DNA of 64,000 nucleotides from Mucilaginibacter sp. (GTDB lineage: Bacteria > Bacteroidota > Bacteroidia > Sphingobacteriales > Sphingobacteriaceae). Numbering within the stretch: the first letter of the stretch is position 1; the number at the start of each line of letters is the position of its first letter. Below, piece by piece: positions 32,934-41,108 of this stretch. The notes beneath the pieces are model-generated. The model was not told where the DNA came from. It did not search any database and worked only from the letters and a program-made list of their open reading frames with translations. The position numbers and the translations under genes were made by a program. The DNA lies in the NCBI GenBank assembly GCA_031292485.1, contig JARLHA010000070.1, positions 147,667-211,666 on the forward strand. Direction: 5' to 3'.

Positions 32934-34241
32934 ATGAATGATTTTATTGCGGCACGTTCGCAAATGGCTATTTCGCTCGGTTTTCATATTATATATTCAT
33001 GCATAGGTATGGTAATGCCCTTTTTCATGGCGGTGTCTCACTATAAATGGATTAAGACCGGCGACCCGGTATATAAAAACATCACACAGGCATGGAGCAA
33101 AGGCGTAGCTATTTTTTTTGCTACCGGAGCGGTATCCGGCACTATCCTGTCATTTGAACTGGGACTATTGTGGCCAAAATTCATGGAGCATGCAGGGCCG
33201 ATATTCGGTATGCCTTTCTCCCTTGAAGGCGTAGCCTTTTTTATTGAAGCAATAGCGCTGGGTTTTTTTCTTTACGGATGGAACCGGTTCAACAAATGGT
33301 TTCATTTGTTTACGGGCTTAATAGTCGGCATCAGCGGTATCATTTCTGGTATACTGGTGGTCTCCGCAAATTCATGGATGAACAATCCGACGGGTTTTGA
33401 TTTTATAAATGGTCAATATTTAAACATCGACCCAATTAAAGCCATGTTCAACGGCTCCTGGTTTACCGAAGCGCTGCACATGAGCCTGGCCGCATTTTCG
33501 GCTACCGGCTTTGCGGTTGCGGGTATTCATGCGCTGATGATCGCCAGGAAAAGAAACATTATCTTCCATACCAAAGCTTTTAAAATTGCCATCATTTTTG
33601 GCGCGGTTGCAGCTATTTTGCAGCCTTTTAGCGGCGACCTGTCTGCAAAAAATGCGTATAAAACCCAACCGGCAAAACTGGGCGCTATGGAAGCTTACTA
33701 TCATACCCAACCCTATTCGCCGCTGGTTATTGGAGGCATTCCGGACACAGCCAATAAAAAAGTGAACTTTGGAATAGAGATCCCCGGCTTATTAAGTTTT
33801 TTATTGCATGATAATTTTAAGGAACCTGTTAACGGGCTGGATAAAATACCGGTTCAAAACCAGCCTCCGGTTGCCATTACCCACCTGGCGTTTGAATTGA
33901 TGATTGCCATCGGGTCTGCCATGATGTTGCTGGGTTTGATTTATTTTATTGCTTTATGGAAAAAAAGAAACTGGTTATCAAAAAAATGGTTTCTCAATCT
34001 TTTTATCTGGGCAACTCCTTTTGGCTTTATTGGTGTTGAAGCCGGATGGACCGTTACTGAAGTTGGCCGGCAGCCATGGATCATACAGGGAATAATGCGC
34101 ACCAGCGAAGCAGTTACCCCTATGCCGGGTATTCATTATTCGTTTTACCTTTTTACCGCGGTTTATTTTACTTTAAGTATAGCGGTAATAGTTTTATTAA
34201 GCCGCCAGATAAAAATGGTTCCCGAATTATACGATCGTTAA
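32934..34241 (+). CDS. cydA: Cytochrome bd oxidase subunit I
   Basis: A 435-residue membrane protein, FIAARSQMAISLGFHIIYSC with the conserved N-terminal His near residue 19, GRQPWIIQGIMRTSEAVTPM near the C-terminus (GRQPW signature) and several long membrane segments. CydA binds hemes b558, b595 and d and oxidises quinol with oxygen at high affinity, here menaquinol, consistent with mqnA/mqnE in the window. The quinol loop looks short (Bacteroidota form). cydB follows after 10 bases. Confidence 0.95.
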   Translation: MNDFIAARSQMAISLGFHIIYSCIGMVMPFFMAVSHYKWIKTGDPVYKNITQAWSKGVAIFFATGAVSGTILSFELGLLWPKFMEHAGPIFGMPFSLEGVAFFIEAIALGFFLYGWNRFNKWFHLFTGLIVGISGIISGILVVSANSWMNNPTGFDFINGQYLNIDPIKAMFNGSWFTEALHMSLAAFSATGFAVAGIHALMIARKRNIIFHTKAFKIAIIFGAVAAILQPFSGDLSAKNAYKTQPAKLGAMEAYYHTQPYSPLVIGGIPDTANKKVNFGIEIPGLLSFLLHDNFKEPVNGLDKIPVQNQPPVAITHLAFELMIAIGSAMMLLGLIYFIALWKKRNWLSKKWFLNLFIWATPFGFIGVEAGWTVTEVGRQPWIIQGIMRTSEAVTPMPGIHYSFYLFTAVYFTLSIAVIVLLSRQIKMVPELYDR

Positions 34242-34251
34242 ATTGTAGTGT

Positions 34252-35259
34252 ATGCTTTATGTTGTAATTGCTTTTTTGTTTTTGGCTATCGTGCTTTATT
34301 TCCTGCTCGGCGGGGCGGATTTCGGCGCGGGGATAATTGAACTTTTTACCTCGGAAAAAAACCGGCAGCAGACCCGTAAAACCATGTACCAGGCCATCGG
34401 GCCAATATGGGAAGCCAACCATATGTGGCTCATCATCGCCGTGGTGATACTTTTTGTCGGTTTCCCGGTGATATATAGCCAGATGTGCACTTACCTGCAT
34501 ATCCCTTTACTTGTCATGCTGATGGGGATTACCGCGCGGGGCACCGCATTCGCTTTCCGGAGTTATGATGCCATAAAAGGTGAGCGGACGCAAAATCTCT
34601 ATAATCACATTTTCGTTTACTCAAGCTTTATAACGCCGCTATTTTTGGGCATCATCGCTGGAAGCGCCATTTCAAGACAAATTGACCTTCAGCCCGCAAC
34701 GTTTCTATCAGGCTATATATTTAGCTGGCTCAACTACTTTTCCGTTGCAGTTGGGCTTTTTACGGTAGCGTTAAGTGGTTATCTTGCTGCTATTTACCTT
34801 ATCGGCGAGGCTGATGACGACAAGGATGCGAAACGGTTTATTAAAAAAGCAAAATACATGAATGTTATCGCTGTAATTTTTGGCGGTATGGTATTCATCG
34901 CCGCCGGATTTGAAAACGTAAGACTTGCACATTGGATCTTTGGCAACGCCATAAGCCTTACTGCAGTAATTGCAGCAACTATATCCCTTATCATTCTATG
35001 GGTGTTGGTCTACCGGGGCAAAAAGAAGATCATCAGGATATTCGCCGGCTTCCAGGTTACCATGATACTATTAGCAGTCGGATACATGCATTACCCCTAT
35101 TTTATCATGATAAAAGGCGGACAAAATTTGTCGCTATTTGCCCTTCACGCTCCTGACAAAACCATTAACGACCTAGGCTGGGCACTTTTTATCGGCAGTT
35201 TTTTGATATTGCCATCGCTTTTTTACCTGTATTATAGTTTTCAAAAGAAGGAGCACTGA
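34252..35259 (+). CDS. cydB: Cytochrome bd oxidase subunit II
   Basis: A 335-residue membrane protein. YFLLGGADFGAGIIELF and the conserved GPIWEANHMWLI block identify CydB, the non-heme partner of CydA. About nine membrane segments. It forms an operon with cydA. Its stop codon begins a word hairpin shared with the convergent DUF1080 gene. Confidence 0.95.
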   Translation: MLYVVIAFLFLAIVLYFLLGGADFGAGIIELFTSEKNRQQTRKTMYQAIGPIWEANHMWLIIAVVILFVGFPVIYSQMCTYLHIPLLVMLMGITARGTAFAFRSYDAIKGERTQNLYNHIFVYSSFITPLFLGIIAGSAISRQIDLQPATFLSGYIFSWLNYFSVAVGLFTVALSGYLAAIYLIGEADDDKDAKRFIKKAKYMNVIAVIFGGMVFIAAGFENVRLAHWIFGNAISLTAVIAATISLIILWVLVYRGKKKIIRIFAGFQVTMILLAVGYMHYPYFIMIKGGQNLSLFALHAPDKTINDLGWALFIGSFLILPSLFYLYYSFQKKEH

Positions 35260-35333
35260 TTTAAATTGATTTTTATGATTTCACTGATTTTTGACTTTCA
35301 GTAAAATCATAAAAATCCGTTTAATCTGTGATG
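35258..35333. repeat. Word hairpin between cydB and the DUF1080 gene
   Basis: The left arm GATTTAAATTGATTTTTATG pairs with the right arm CATAAAAATCCGTTTAATC, around a centre rich in TTGACTTTCAG. It spans the cydB stop and the DUF1080 stop plus final codons, so it may act as a two-way transcription end. Confidence 0.65.
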
Positions 35334-36703
35334 AGCCGCTTCACCTTAATACTCCTGTACCAGGCCTCATTCCCATGATCCTGTAATAAAAGGTGGCCCT
35401 CTCTAGCTTCGCCGAAGTTTTTCCAGATCACATATTTGCTAATGGCCACCAGGTCCTTAAATTCTTTGGAGCCGCGCTCATATTCCAACACTTTAACGCC
35501 ATTGAGGTAATGTTCTACATGATTATTAGGATAAACAATGATCCTTCCGGTATTCCAGGCGCCTACGGGCCTTACAAAGCGGGGAGGTTTGTTTGAAGGG
35601 ATCAGATCATAAAGCGAGGCTAGCGTACGGTCGCCATTGCGGCCCAGCTTGGCATCAGGGTGCAGTGCGTCGTCCAGCACCTGGTATTCCAGGCCGATGG
35701 CTGAGCCCTTGGTTACTTCGGATAGCGTAACAAAATATTTCACGCCGCTGTTAGCGCCCGGTGTAATTTTAAATTCAAAGGAAAGATCGAATGCGCCATA
35801 AAGGCTGTCCGTAACAATATCGCCGCCGCCCGACTCTTCTTTGCCTTCAGACGGTAACACGTGCATAGTGCCGTCAGCATACAACCAGCCTTTGGAGGGG
35901 AAAGTTGTCAGCGTTGCACCACGCCAGCCGTTTGAGGTGTGACCATCGTACAAAAGCTGCCAACCGCTTTGTTTTTCATGTGCTGAAAGGGTGTTTGTTT
36001 GATAGTTTACGGTATAAATATCTTTAGGGAACGGCTTAAACTTTAAGTTTTTGGTTTGAATACGCATATTTTTAAAGTACACCTTTTTCCCGGCCTGTTC
36101 CGGTGTAGTTACTGCATGAACCTGTAAGCCAATAAAGCCCTTACTGTCAACGGTATCTACTACATCAGCTACCGGCGTTCCGTTTATCCAGGTGCGCATT
36201 TCGTTGCCGATGCATTCGACGCGGATATGATTATAAACTCCTACTTTAAAAGCGTCCTTTGCTTTGGTATTCAGGTCAAGCGGGTAGATCCAGTCCCGGC
36301 GGCCCTCATCGTATACGCCGCCCGACCATCTCCTGTCCGAAGGATCGATCTCAAACTGCCTGCCGTAAACTTTACCTTTCCCGTTATTCCCGGTGGGATC
36401 AAAATGACTGCGTACCTGCACACCCGAATTACTCAAAGGACTTTCAATTTTAGTATCCAGCTCAAGGATAAAATCACCATATTCTTTTTCAGTAACCAAA
36501 AAAGTGTTGCCAGAGTTTAGCACGGTGGTGCCGACAATATTGCCGTCCTCAACTTTATAGTCGGCGGTACCGGCGAGGCGTTTCCAGCCTTTGAGGGTTT
36601 TGCCATCAAATAAGGATGGCGTGCTTTGTGCGGCTGCCGGAGAGGGGAAAATAAGCGATGCCGAAAATGACAGTATCGACAGAAATAAAATAAACTTCTT
36701 CAT
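35321..36703 (-). CDS. Secreted protein with two DUF1080 (3-keto-disaccharide hydrolase-type) domains
   Basis: A 460-residue protein with a signal peptide (MKKFILFLSILSFSASLIFP, cleavage near AAAQS). Two DUF1080 lectin-like domains: first opens LFDGKTLKGWKRLAGTADYK (about 30-215), second opens LLYDGHTSNGWRGATLTTFP (about 250-458). Such domains hydrolyse 3-keto-glycosides or bind sugars. It is the last gene of a leftward kduI-SDR-Gfo/Idh-DUF1080 set. The partnership of a Gfo/Idh oxidoreductase with DUF1080 is a known pattern for 3-keto sugar breakdown (inference for this pair). Confidence 0.85.
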   Translation of the reverse strand: MKKFILFLSILSFSASLIFPSPAAAQSTPSLFDGKTLKGWKRLAGTADYKVEDGNIVGTTVLNSGNTFLVTEKEYGDFILELDTKIESPLSNSGVQVRSHFDPTGNNGKGKVYGRQFEIDPSDRRWSGGVYDEGRRDWIYPLDLNTKAKDAFKVGVYNHIRVECIGNEMRTWINGTPVADVVDTVDSKGFIGLQVHAVTTPEQAGKKVYFKNMRIQTKNLKFKPFPKDIYTVNYQTNTLSAHEKQSGWQLLYDGHTSNGWRGATLTTFPSKGWLYADGTMHVLPSEGKEESGGGDIVTDSLYGAFDLSFEFKITPGANSGVKYFVTLSEVTKGSAIGLEYQVLDDALHPDAKLGRNGDRTLASLYDLIPSNKPPRFVRPVGAWNTGRIIVYPNNHVEHYLNGVKVLEYERGSKEFKDLVAISKYVIWKNFGEAREGHLLLQDHGNEAWYRSIKVKRLITD

Positions 36704-36756
36704 TGGTTTGACTATTATAAGTTTTCAATTAGTATAACTGGATGTCATTGGCAGCG

Positions 36757-36872
36757 ATAGCGAGAAATCTATACAAAATGCCTTAATACCTTCCAGGAGA
36801 GAATAGCGGGTGTATAGATTTCTCGTCGTTCCCTGCCTTTCGGCAGACAGGCTCGTCGAAATAACAACACGT
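36757..36872. repeat. Inverted repeat GCGAGAAATCTATACA ... TGTATAGATTTCTCG
   Basis: Arms near 36760-36775 and 36811-36825 pair almost perfectly. A second small hairpin CCTGCCTTTCGGCAGACAGG follows on the right. Common style of dispersed intergenic repeat, filling the gap between the Gfo/Idh and DUF1080 genes. Confidence 0.65.
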
Positions 36873-36882
36873 GTTGATTTTT

Positions 36883-38211
36883 CTACACCTTCACTTCCCA
36901 CCCTTTTTCATATTCCCTGTGCCAAAGTTCCATTGCCTCCGGATCATTCAAAATATGACCGTTAGTTGGATCGATATTCAATACCCGGTCAACCCGATAG
37001 GATATATTGCCCAATTGCGGCAATAAAGTCGATTTAAAACCGGTTTCAATCGGGCAGTTCAACTGCGCAATCCCGCGTACCGAATCCACAAAATTCTTCA
37101 TGTGCATGCTGTCCAGCGCCTCGGTGGGGCTAACCTTATTAGTGGCGTCAACCACAACATCGTCTTTAACGTCTTTAACTATCTTATTATCTCCATCATA
37201 AACCGTGTAGCCGTTGCCGCCCTGGTAAAATACGGTTCCCTTATCCCCATAAAAAATTACGCCGCGGCCGAGGCCTTCGATGTTAAACCCGTTACAGCTT
37301 CTACCCTCCCATTCGGCAGCCGTATCATTGGGGAAATTGTAAAGGATATTTTGCGTATCGGGCGTTTGCCAGTCATCTTTAAATTGAAACCGGCCGCCAG
37401 TGGAAACCACTTTATTTGGAAAATCAACCCCCAAACCCCAGCGGATCACATCCAGCTCGTGGGTGCCGTTGTTTAAGGCCTCACCTGTACCCCAGTTCCA
37501 GAACCAGTGCCAGTTATAGTGAATCAGATTGTCTTTGTAAGGCTTGCGCGGCGCCGGGCCCTGCCAGAGCTCGTAATCAAGATAAGATGGTACCGGTACC
37601 ATCTTACCAATGCCGATACTGGCCCGGTGATTGGTGTACCAGCCTTTTGCATAATAGGTACGGCCGATAATGCCTTCATGCAATTCCTTCACCATCGCCT
37701 GTACGTTGGAAAATGACCGGCGCTGGCTACCCATCTGTACCAGTTTGTTATATTTTTTTGCAGCTGCAACTGCCATCTCCCCTTCGTGCGGGTTATGGCT
37801 ACAGGGTTTTTCTACATATACATGCTTGCCTGCCTGGCAAGCCATGATGGTAGCCGGGGCATGCCAATGATCGGGGGCGGCAATTACAATGGCATCCACA
37901 TCCTTTTTCTCCAGCAGTTTCCGAATGTCGGTGATGCCTTCGGGCTTTTTCCCGGTCCGTTTATAAATATCGGCAATGGTGCTTTGCACCACATTGGCAT
38001 CGACATCGCAGACGTAACCGATCTCCACATTAGGTATTTTGGCAAAGTTTTGGGCGAGGTATAATCCCCTGCTATGGGTACCCATCATACCGACCACTAC
38101 CTTTTCATTTGGCGATCCTTTGAAAAACCCAGCGGCCGTCCCCAATTGCGGCGCCAGCAGGAAACTTGTTCCCGCTACCGAGGCATTTTTTACAAACTTT
38201 CTACGATCCAT
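36883..38211 (-). CDS. Gfo/Idh/MocA-family oxidoreductase, exported
   Basis: A 442-residue protein from ATG 38209-38211 (MDRRKFVKNASVAGTSFLLA): twin-arginine-like RR with a hydrophobic stretch, i.e. a Tat-type signal common in this family in Bacteroidota. NAD(P)-binding fold near residue 40 (VVVGMMGTHSRG), EKPCSHNP with the catalytic Lys, and GTHELDVIRWGL near residue 240. Likely oxidises a sugar or a glycoside in the periplasm. Neighbour DUF1080 and KduI suggest a uronate or glycoside pathway. Confidence 0.85.
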   Translation of the reverse strand: MDRRKFVKNASVAGTSFLLAPQLGTAAGFFKGSPNEKVVVGMMGTHSRGLYLAQNFAKIPNVEIGYVCDVDANVVQSTIADIYKRTGKKPEGITDIRKLLEKKDVDAIVIAAPDHWHAPATIMACQAGKHVYVEKPCSHNPHEGEMAVAAAKKYNKLVQMGSQRRSFSNVQAMVKELHEGIIGRTYYAKGWYTNHRASIGIGKMVPVPSYLDYELWQGPAPRKPYKDNLIHYNWHWFWNWGTGEALNNGTHELDVIRWGLGVDFPNKVVSTGGRFQFKDDWQTPDTQNILYNFPNDTAAEWEGRSCNGFNIEGLGRGVIFYGDKGTVFYQGGNGYTVYDGDNKIVKDVKDDVVVDATNKVSPTEALDSMHMKNFVDSVRGIAQLNCPIETGFKSTLLPQLGNISYRVDRVLNIDPTNGHILNDPEAMELWHREYEKGWEVKV

Positions 38212-38241
38212 ATTCGGAATTATAATTGGTTTCGAACTTAT

Positions 38242-38344
38242 GTAGAGACGCAACATCTTGCGTCTCCAAACAGAATTATTAAATGGAAGGCAATTCGCTT
38301 TCGAAGGAAATTATTCAATTAGACGCAAAATATTGCGTCTCTAC
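38242..38344. repeat. GACGC inverted-repeat element, copy 2
   Basis: Left arm 38242-38266 (GTAGAGACGCAACATCTTGC and five more) and right arm 38321-38344 are inverted copies, close to copy 1 at 24282-24365. The right arm supplies the TAG stop of the SDR gene (38341-38343). Confidence 0.8.
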
Positions 38345-39156
38345 ACTCCACCAAAAATGGAGAATCCTCCGTCCACACAGATCATTGATCCGGTTACAAA
38401 GGCAGAGGCATCGCTTAACAGCCAAACCAAAGCACCAATCAATTCATCGGGATGGCCGAAACGTTTGAATGGTGTATTACGGATCACCTTCTCCCCTCTT
38501 TCGGTATAGCCACCCTCGGGTTTTGTTAATAAATTCCGGTTCTGTTCGGTCAGGAAAAAGCCGGGCGCCAGGGCATTCATCCTGATGGCATCGCCATAGC
38601 GGTTTGCCAGTTCAACCGCAAACCATTGGTTATAACAATCAACCGCCGCTTTACCCATATTATAGCCAAGCACTTTGGTGATTGCCCGCTTTGAGTTCAT
38701 GGAGGAAATATTAACTATACTCCCTTTACCTGTTTTGGCAATAGCCTCGCCGAATACTTGTGTTGGATACAGCGTGCCCCATAAATTCAGGTCCAACACT
38801 TGTTTCATCCCCTCAAGGTTCATGTTAAAAATGTCTTCATCAGGTTGTAAAACGCCCTGCGGCATGTTACCTCCCGCGCCATTAACCAAACCGTCTACCC
38901 TGCCAAAAGCATCCAGAATTTTGTTTTTGGCAGCGATAAGTTCGTCGGTGTTCAAAACGTCAGCGACCAGCGCAATGGCCGTGCCACCATTAGCGTTGAT
39001 ATGATTCGCCCTCTCTTCGGCAACTTCTTTTTTTCTGCCTAATATCCCTACCGTTCCACCTGCTTCAACAATCCCGTTTACAAATGCATTACCTAAAATA
39101 CCGGTACCGCCGGTTACTACAATTACTTTTCCTTTTAATGAAAATTGGTTCGACAT
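38341..39156 (-). CDS. SDR oxidoreductase, KduD / fructuronate-reductase-like
   Basis: A 271-residue short-chain dehydrogenase. TGGTGILGNAFVNGIVEAGG as nucleotide motif, NGAGGN near residue 95, catalytic ISSMNSKRAITKVLGYNMGK. This SDR type often accompanies uronate genes in Bacteroidota and is annotated as D-mannonate oxidoreductase or gluconate-5-dehydrogenase-like. The KduI gene starts 5 bases upstream on the same strand, so a role in reducing a keto-uronate or keto-sugar is likely. The exact substrate is open. Confidence 0.75.
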   Translation of the reverse strand: MSNQFSLKGKVIVVTGGTGILGNAFVNGIVEAGGTVGILGRKKEVAEERANHINANGGTAIALVADVLNTDELIAAKNKILDAFGRVDGLVNGAGGNMPQGVLQPDEDIFNMNLEGMKQVLDLNLWGTLYPTQVFGEAIAKTGKGSIVNISSMNSKRAITKVLGYNMGKAAVDCYNQWFAVELANRYGDAIRMNALAPGFFLTEQNRNLLTKPEGGYTERGEKVIRNTPFKRFGHPDELIGALVWLLSDASAFVTGSMICVDGGFSIFGGV

Positions 39157-39160
39157 ATTT

Positions 39161-39991
39161 TTATCTTAAATCAGTTATTGAAATTGGGTTCATATCCGTA
39201 TAGTCCATATTCTCGCCAGCCATGCCCCATATAAAATTATAACCGGCAGTGCCACAGCCAGAATGTATACTCCATGGCGGGGACACCACGGCTTCATGGT
39301 TATTTATAGTAATATGCCTTGTTTCGTGCCCTTCGCCCATAAAATGTATGATTTTTTGTCCCACTGGCAGGTCGAAATAAAAATAGGCTTCCATCCTTCT
39401 ATCATGGGTGTGCGCGGGCATCGTATTCCATACGCTACCAGGGTGCAAAATGGTAAGGCCCATTACCAGCTGGCAGCTTTTTATTCCATCAGCATGAATA
39501 TACTTGTTAATCGTACGCAAATTTGCCGTCAAGGCACTGCCTGCATCCACTTTTGCAGCCTCATCCATACGCATTAGCGTGGCCGGATGAGCGGCATGCG
39601 CGGGGGCTGAAAGCAAGTAAAATACCGCCGGGTTGTCGCTGTTTTTGCTGGTGAAGGTAACCCGTTTTACACCTTTGCCAATGTACAGGCAATCAAATTT
39701 TTTCAGTTCAAAAGACTGGTTGTCGGCAGTAACTGTTCCGTCGCCTGCAACGTTAATGATTCCAAGCTCCCGTCGTTCCAAAAAATACTCGGCTTTAAGG
39801 TTCACATAATTCTCCAGCTGAAGCTCTTCTGTCACAGGATTGGCCGCGCCGACGATCATCCGGTCGTAATGGGTATAAACACAACAGACTGCGTCTTTTG
39901 AAACAATATGGTCGATCAAAAATCTCTCCCGGATTAAAGCCGTGTCATAATTTTTAAAATCGGTGTTGTGTACGCTATGCAGAACTTTCAA
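39161..39991 (-). CDS. kduI: 5-dehydro-4-deoxy-D-glucuronate isomerase KduI, TTG start
   Basis: A 276-residue cupin-type isomerase. Metal-binding block TMPAHTHDRRMEAYFYFDLP and the later VVSPPWSIHSGCGT are diagnostic of KduI, which interconverts 5-keto-4-deoxyuronate and 3-deoxy-D-glycero-2,5-hexodiulosonate in pectin/alginate-type breakdown. Start codon is TTG (39989-39991). First gene of the sugar operon; a -7 box lies 77 bases upstream. Confidence 0.9.
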   Translation of the reverse strand: MKVLHSVHNTDFKNYDTALIRERFLIDHIVSKDAVCCVYTHYDRMIVGAANPVTEELQLENYVNLKAEYFLERRELGIINVAGDGTVTADNQSFELKKFDCLYIGKGVKRVTFTSKNSDNPAVFYLLSAPAHAAHPATLMRMDEAAKVDAGSALTANLRTINKYIHADGIKSCQLVMGLTILHPGSVWNTMPAHTHDRRMEAYFYFDLPVGQKIIHFMGEGHETRHITINNHEAVVSPPWSIHSGCGTAGYNFIWGMAGENMDYTDMNPISITDLR

Positions 39992-40067
39992 TGTAATTGG
40001 TTATTTAAATTAATAATTTGACTAAATAAGAGGTTTTAGTTTGATTAAGAAGAATAGACTAACCTGC

Positions 40068-40075
40068 CAAACTTA
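40068..40075 (-). promoter_or_regulatory. Candidate -7 box of the kduI operon
   Basis: On the minus strand TAAGTTTG fits TAnnTTTG, 77 bases before the TTG start. Upstream element not clearly spaced. Confidence 0.35.
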
Positions 40076-40388
40076 CTCATTTAAGTACAATTCTCATTTA
40101 TTCGCGAAACCAAAGTTATCATTTACGATGGCAAAATTTGGTAAAATAATTCTTACAATAGGTTAATTTTTCGGCAATCAAGCTGTAATAAAGAAGTTAC
40201 AAACTACAACCTAAACGATGTTGCAATTAATATTAACGGCTATTAAACAACTATATCATTAGTTTTTAGGGTAATACAAAATTTATATTATTATTAAATA
40301 TATTGATATGCGCCAATTTTATGCCAAAAAGCACCTTAATATTTTTCACTAAAGTGATCACGGTCAATATTATCCGTTAACATTTTAT

Positions 40389-40396
40389 TATCTTTG
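40389..40396 (+). promoter_or_regulatory. Candidate -7 box of the 35-residue peptide gene / tRNA-Pro unit
   Basis: TATCTTTG matches the consensus exactly and lies 23 bases before the ATG at 40420. It may also drive the tRNA 295 bases further on. Confidence 0.5.
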
Positions 40397-40419
40397 GTTA
40401 GATTTGATAAATTTCCTGT

Positions 40420-40527
40420 ATGCTGATGAGAACATTTTTATATTGGATACTTGTTTTCCTTGGTTTGGTTATTACCGTCGCTGTGGCAATGATAATAATT
40501 AAATGGAGTGTAACAACGCGTATCTAA
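40420..40527 (+). CDS. 35-residue single-span membrane peptide
   Basis: ATG at 40420 (a second at 40426) opens MLMRTFLYWILVFLGLVITV and AVAMIIIKWSVTTRI, then TAA. One continuous hydrophobic segment of about 20 residues flanked by Arg at the start and Lys/Arg at the end, giving a plausible single-pass topology. A good -7 box lies 23 bases upstream. No family recognised; small membrane peptides are often missed. Lies between kduI and tRNA-Pro. Confidence 0.5.
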   Translation: MLMRTFLYWILVFLGLVITVAVAMIIIKWSVTTRI

Positions 40528-40690
40528 AATTGTCTTCCAAACCTAACCTTTATCACGTTAAAAAATCGCTGTGCTTTTTTTTTAACAATTGCCTGTTTAT
40601 TCAGATTTCCGCCGAAGATAAGCCTCAATAAAAACTTTATTAAAAAAAGATTTGCGGGGAAAGATTAAAATCTTACTTTTGCAGCCCCGA

Positions 40691-40767
40691 CGGGGTGTAG
40701 CGTAGCCCGGTATCGCGCCACATTTGGGATGTGGAGGCCGCAGGTTCGAATCCTGCCACCCCGACCA
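40691..40767 (+). tRNA. tRNA-Pro (anticodon TGG)
   Basis: Acceptor stem CGGGGTG / CACCCCG, anticodon stem CCACA / TGTGG around loop TTTGGGA (anticodon TGG), T-arm CAGGTTCGAATCCTG, encoded CCA end (40765-40767). All four arms fold. It is followed 6 bases later by an intrinsic terminator. Confidence 0.96.
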
Positions 40768-40773
40768 GTTTAT

Positions 40774-40805
40774 AGCCGTTTTGCGAAAGCAGAGCGGCTT
40801 TTTTA
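40774..40805 (+). terminator. Intrinsic terminator of tRNA-Pro
   Basis: AGCCG / CGGCT with an inner TGC-GAAA-GCA hairpin, followed by TTTTTTA (40799-40805). Confidence 0.75.
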
Positions 40806-41108
40806 TTTGCATGGTACTAACTTTGGATCAGGGATCCGTCGGGAAAAAATATAATCTTTCCGGGATTTAATGTGCACTGAACAATCTGGTCGCGCCTCCC
40901 TGGAAATCTACCCTGGTATTCGAACCCGTTTAAACCTAATTTTAGGAAAATTGTTGGTTTTAAAAGTTGAGAAACAGGAAAAACATAGCGCTGCCCCCAC
41001 TACACGGTAAGTCAAAATCCTCAGGTTGAATGATTTAAAGCTTTTGTTTCCACGCAGTGATAGCTCGTCCGGACATTCCCGACACCAAGTTGGAAAATCT
41101 AATGAGAT
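40806..41108. other. Gap between tRNA-Pro and the pigment cluster
   Basis: About 300 bases with no supported gene, no direct repeat of the tRNA 3' end and no integrase. It marks the left boundary of the flexirubin-type cluster. Confidence 0.6.

Larger units (their letters stand above)
39992..40419. other. AT-rich gap upstream of kduI
   Basis: 428 bases without a gene. Contains a leftward -7 box for kduI (40068-40075) and a rightward -7 box for the small membrane peptide (40389-40396). Otherwise plain AT-rich DNA. Confidence 0.6.

Noticed and set aside
40597..40812. 72-codon frame on the minus strand with GWQDSNLRPPHPKCGA
   Set aside because: It is the antisense translation of tRNA-Pro, a well-known artefact.
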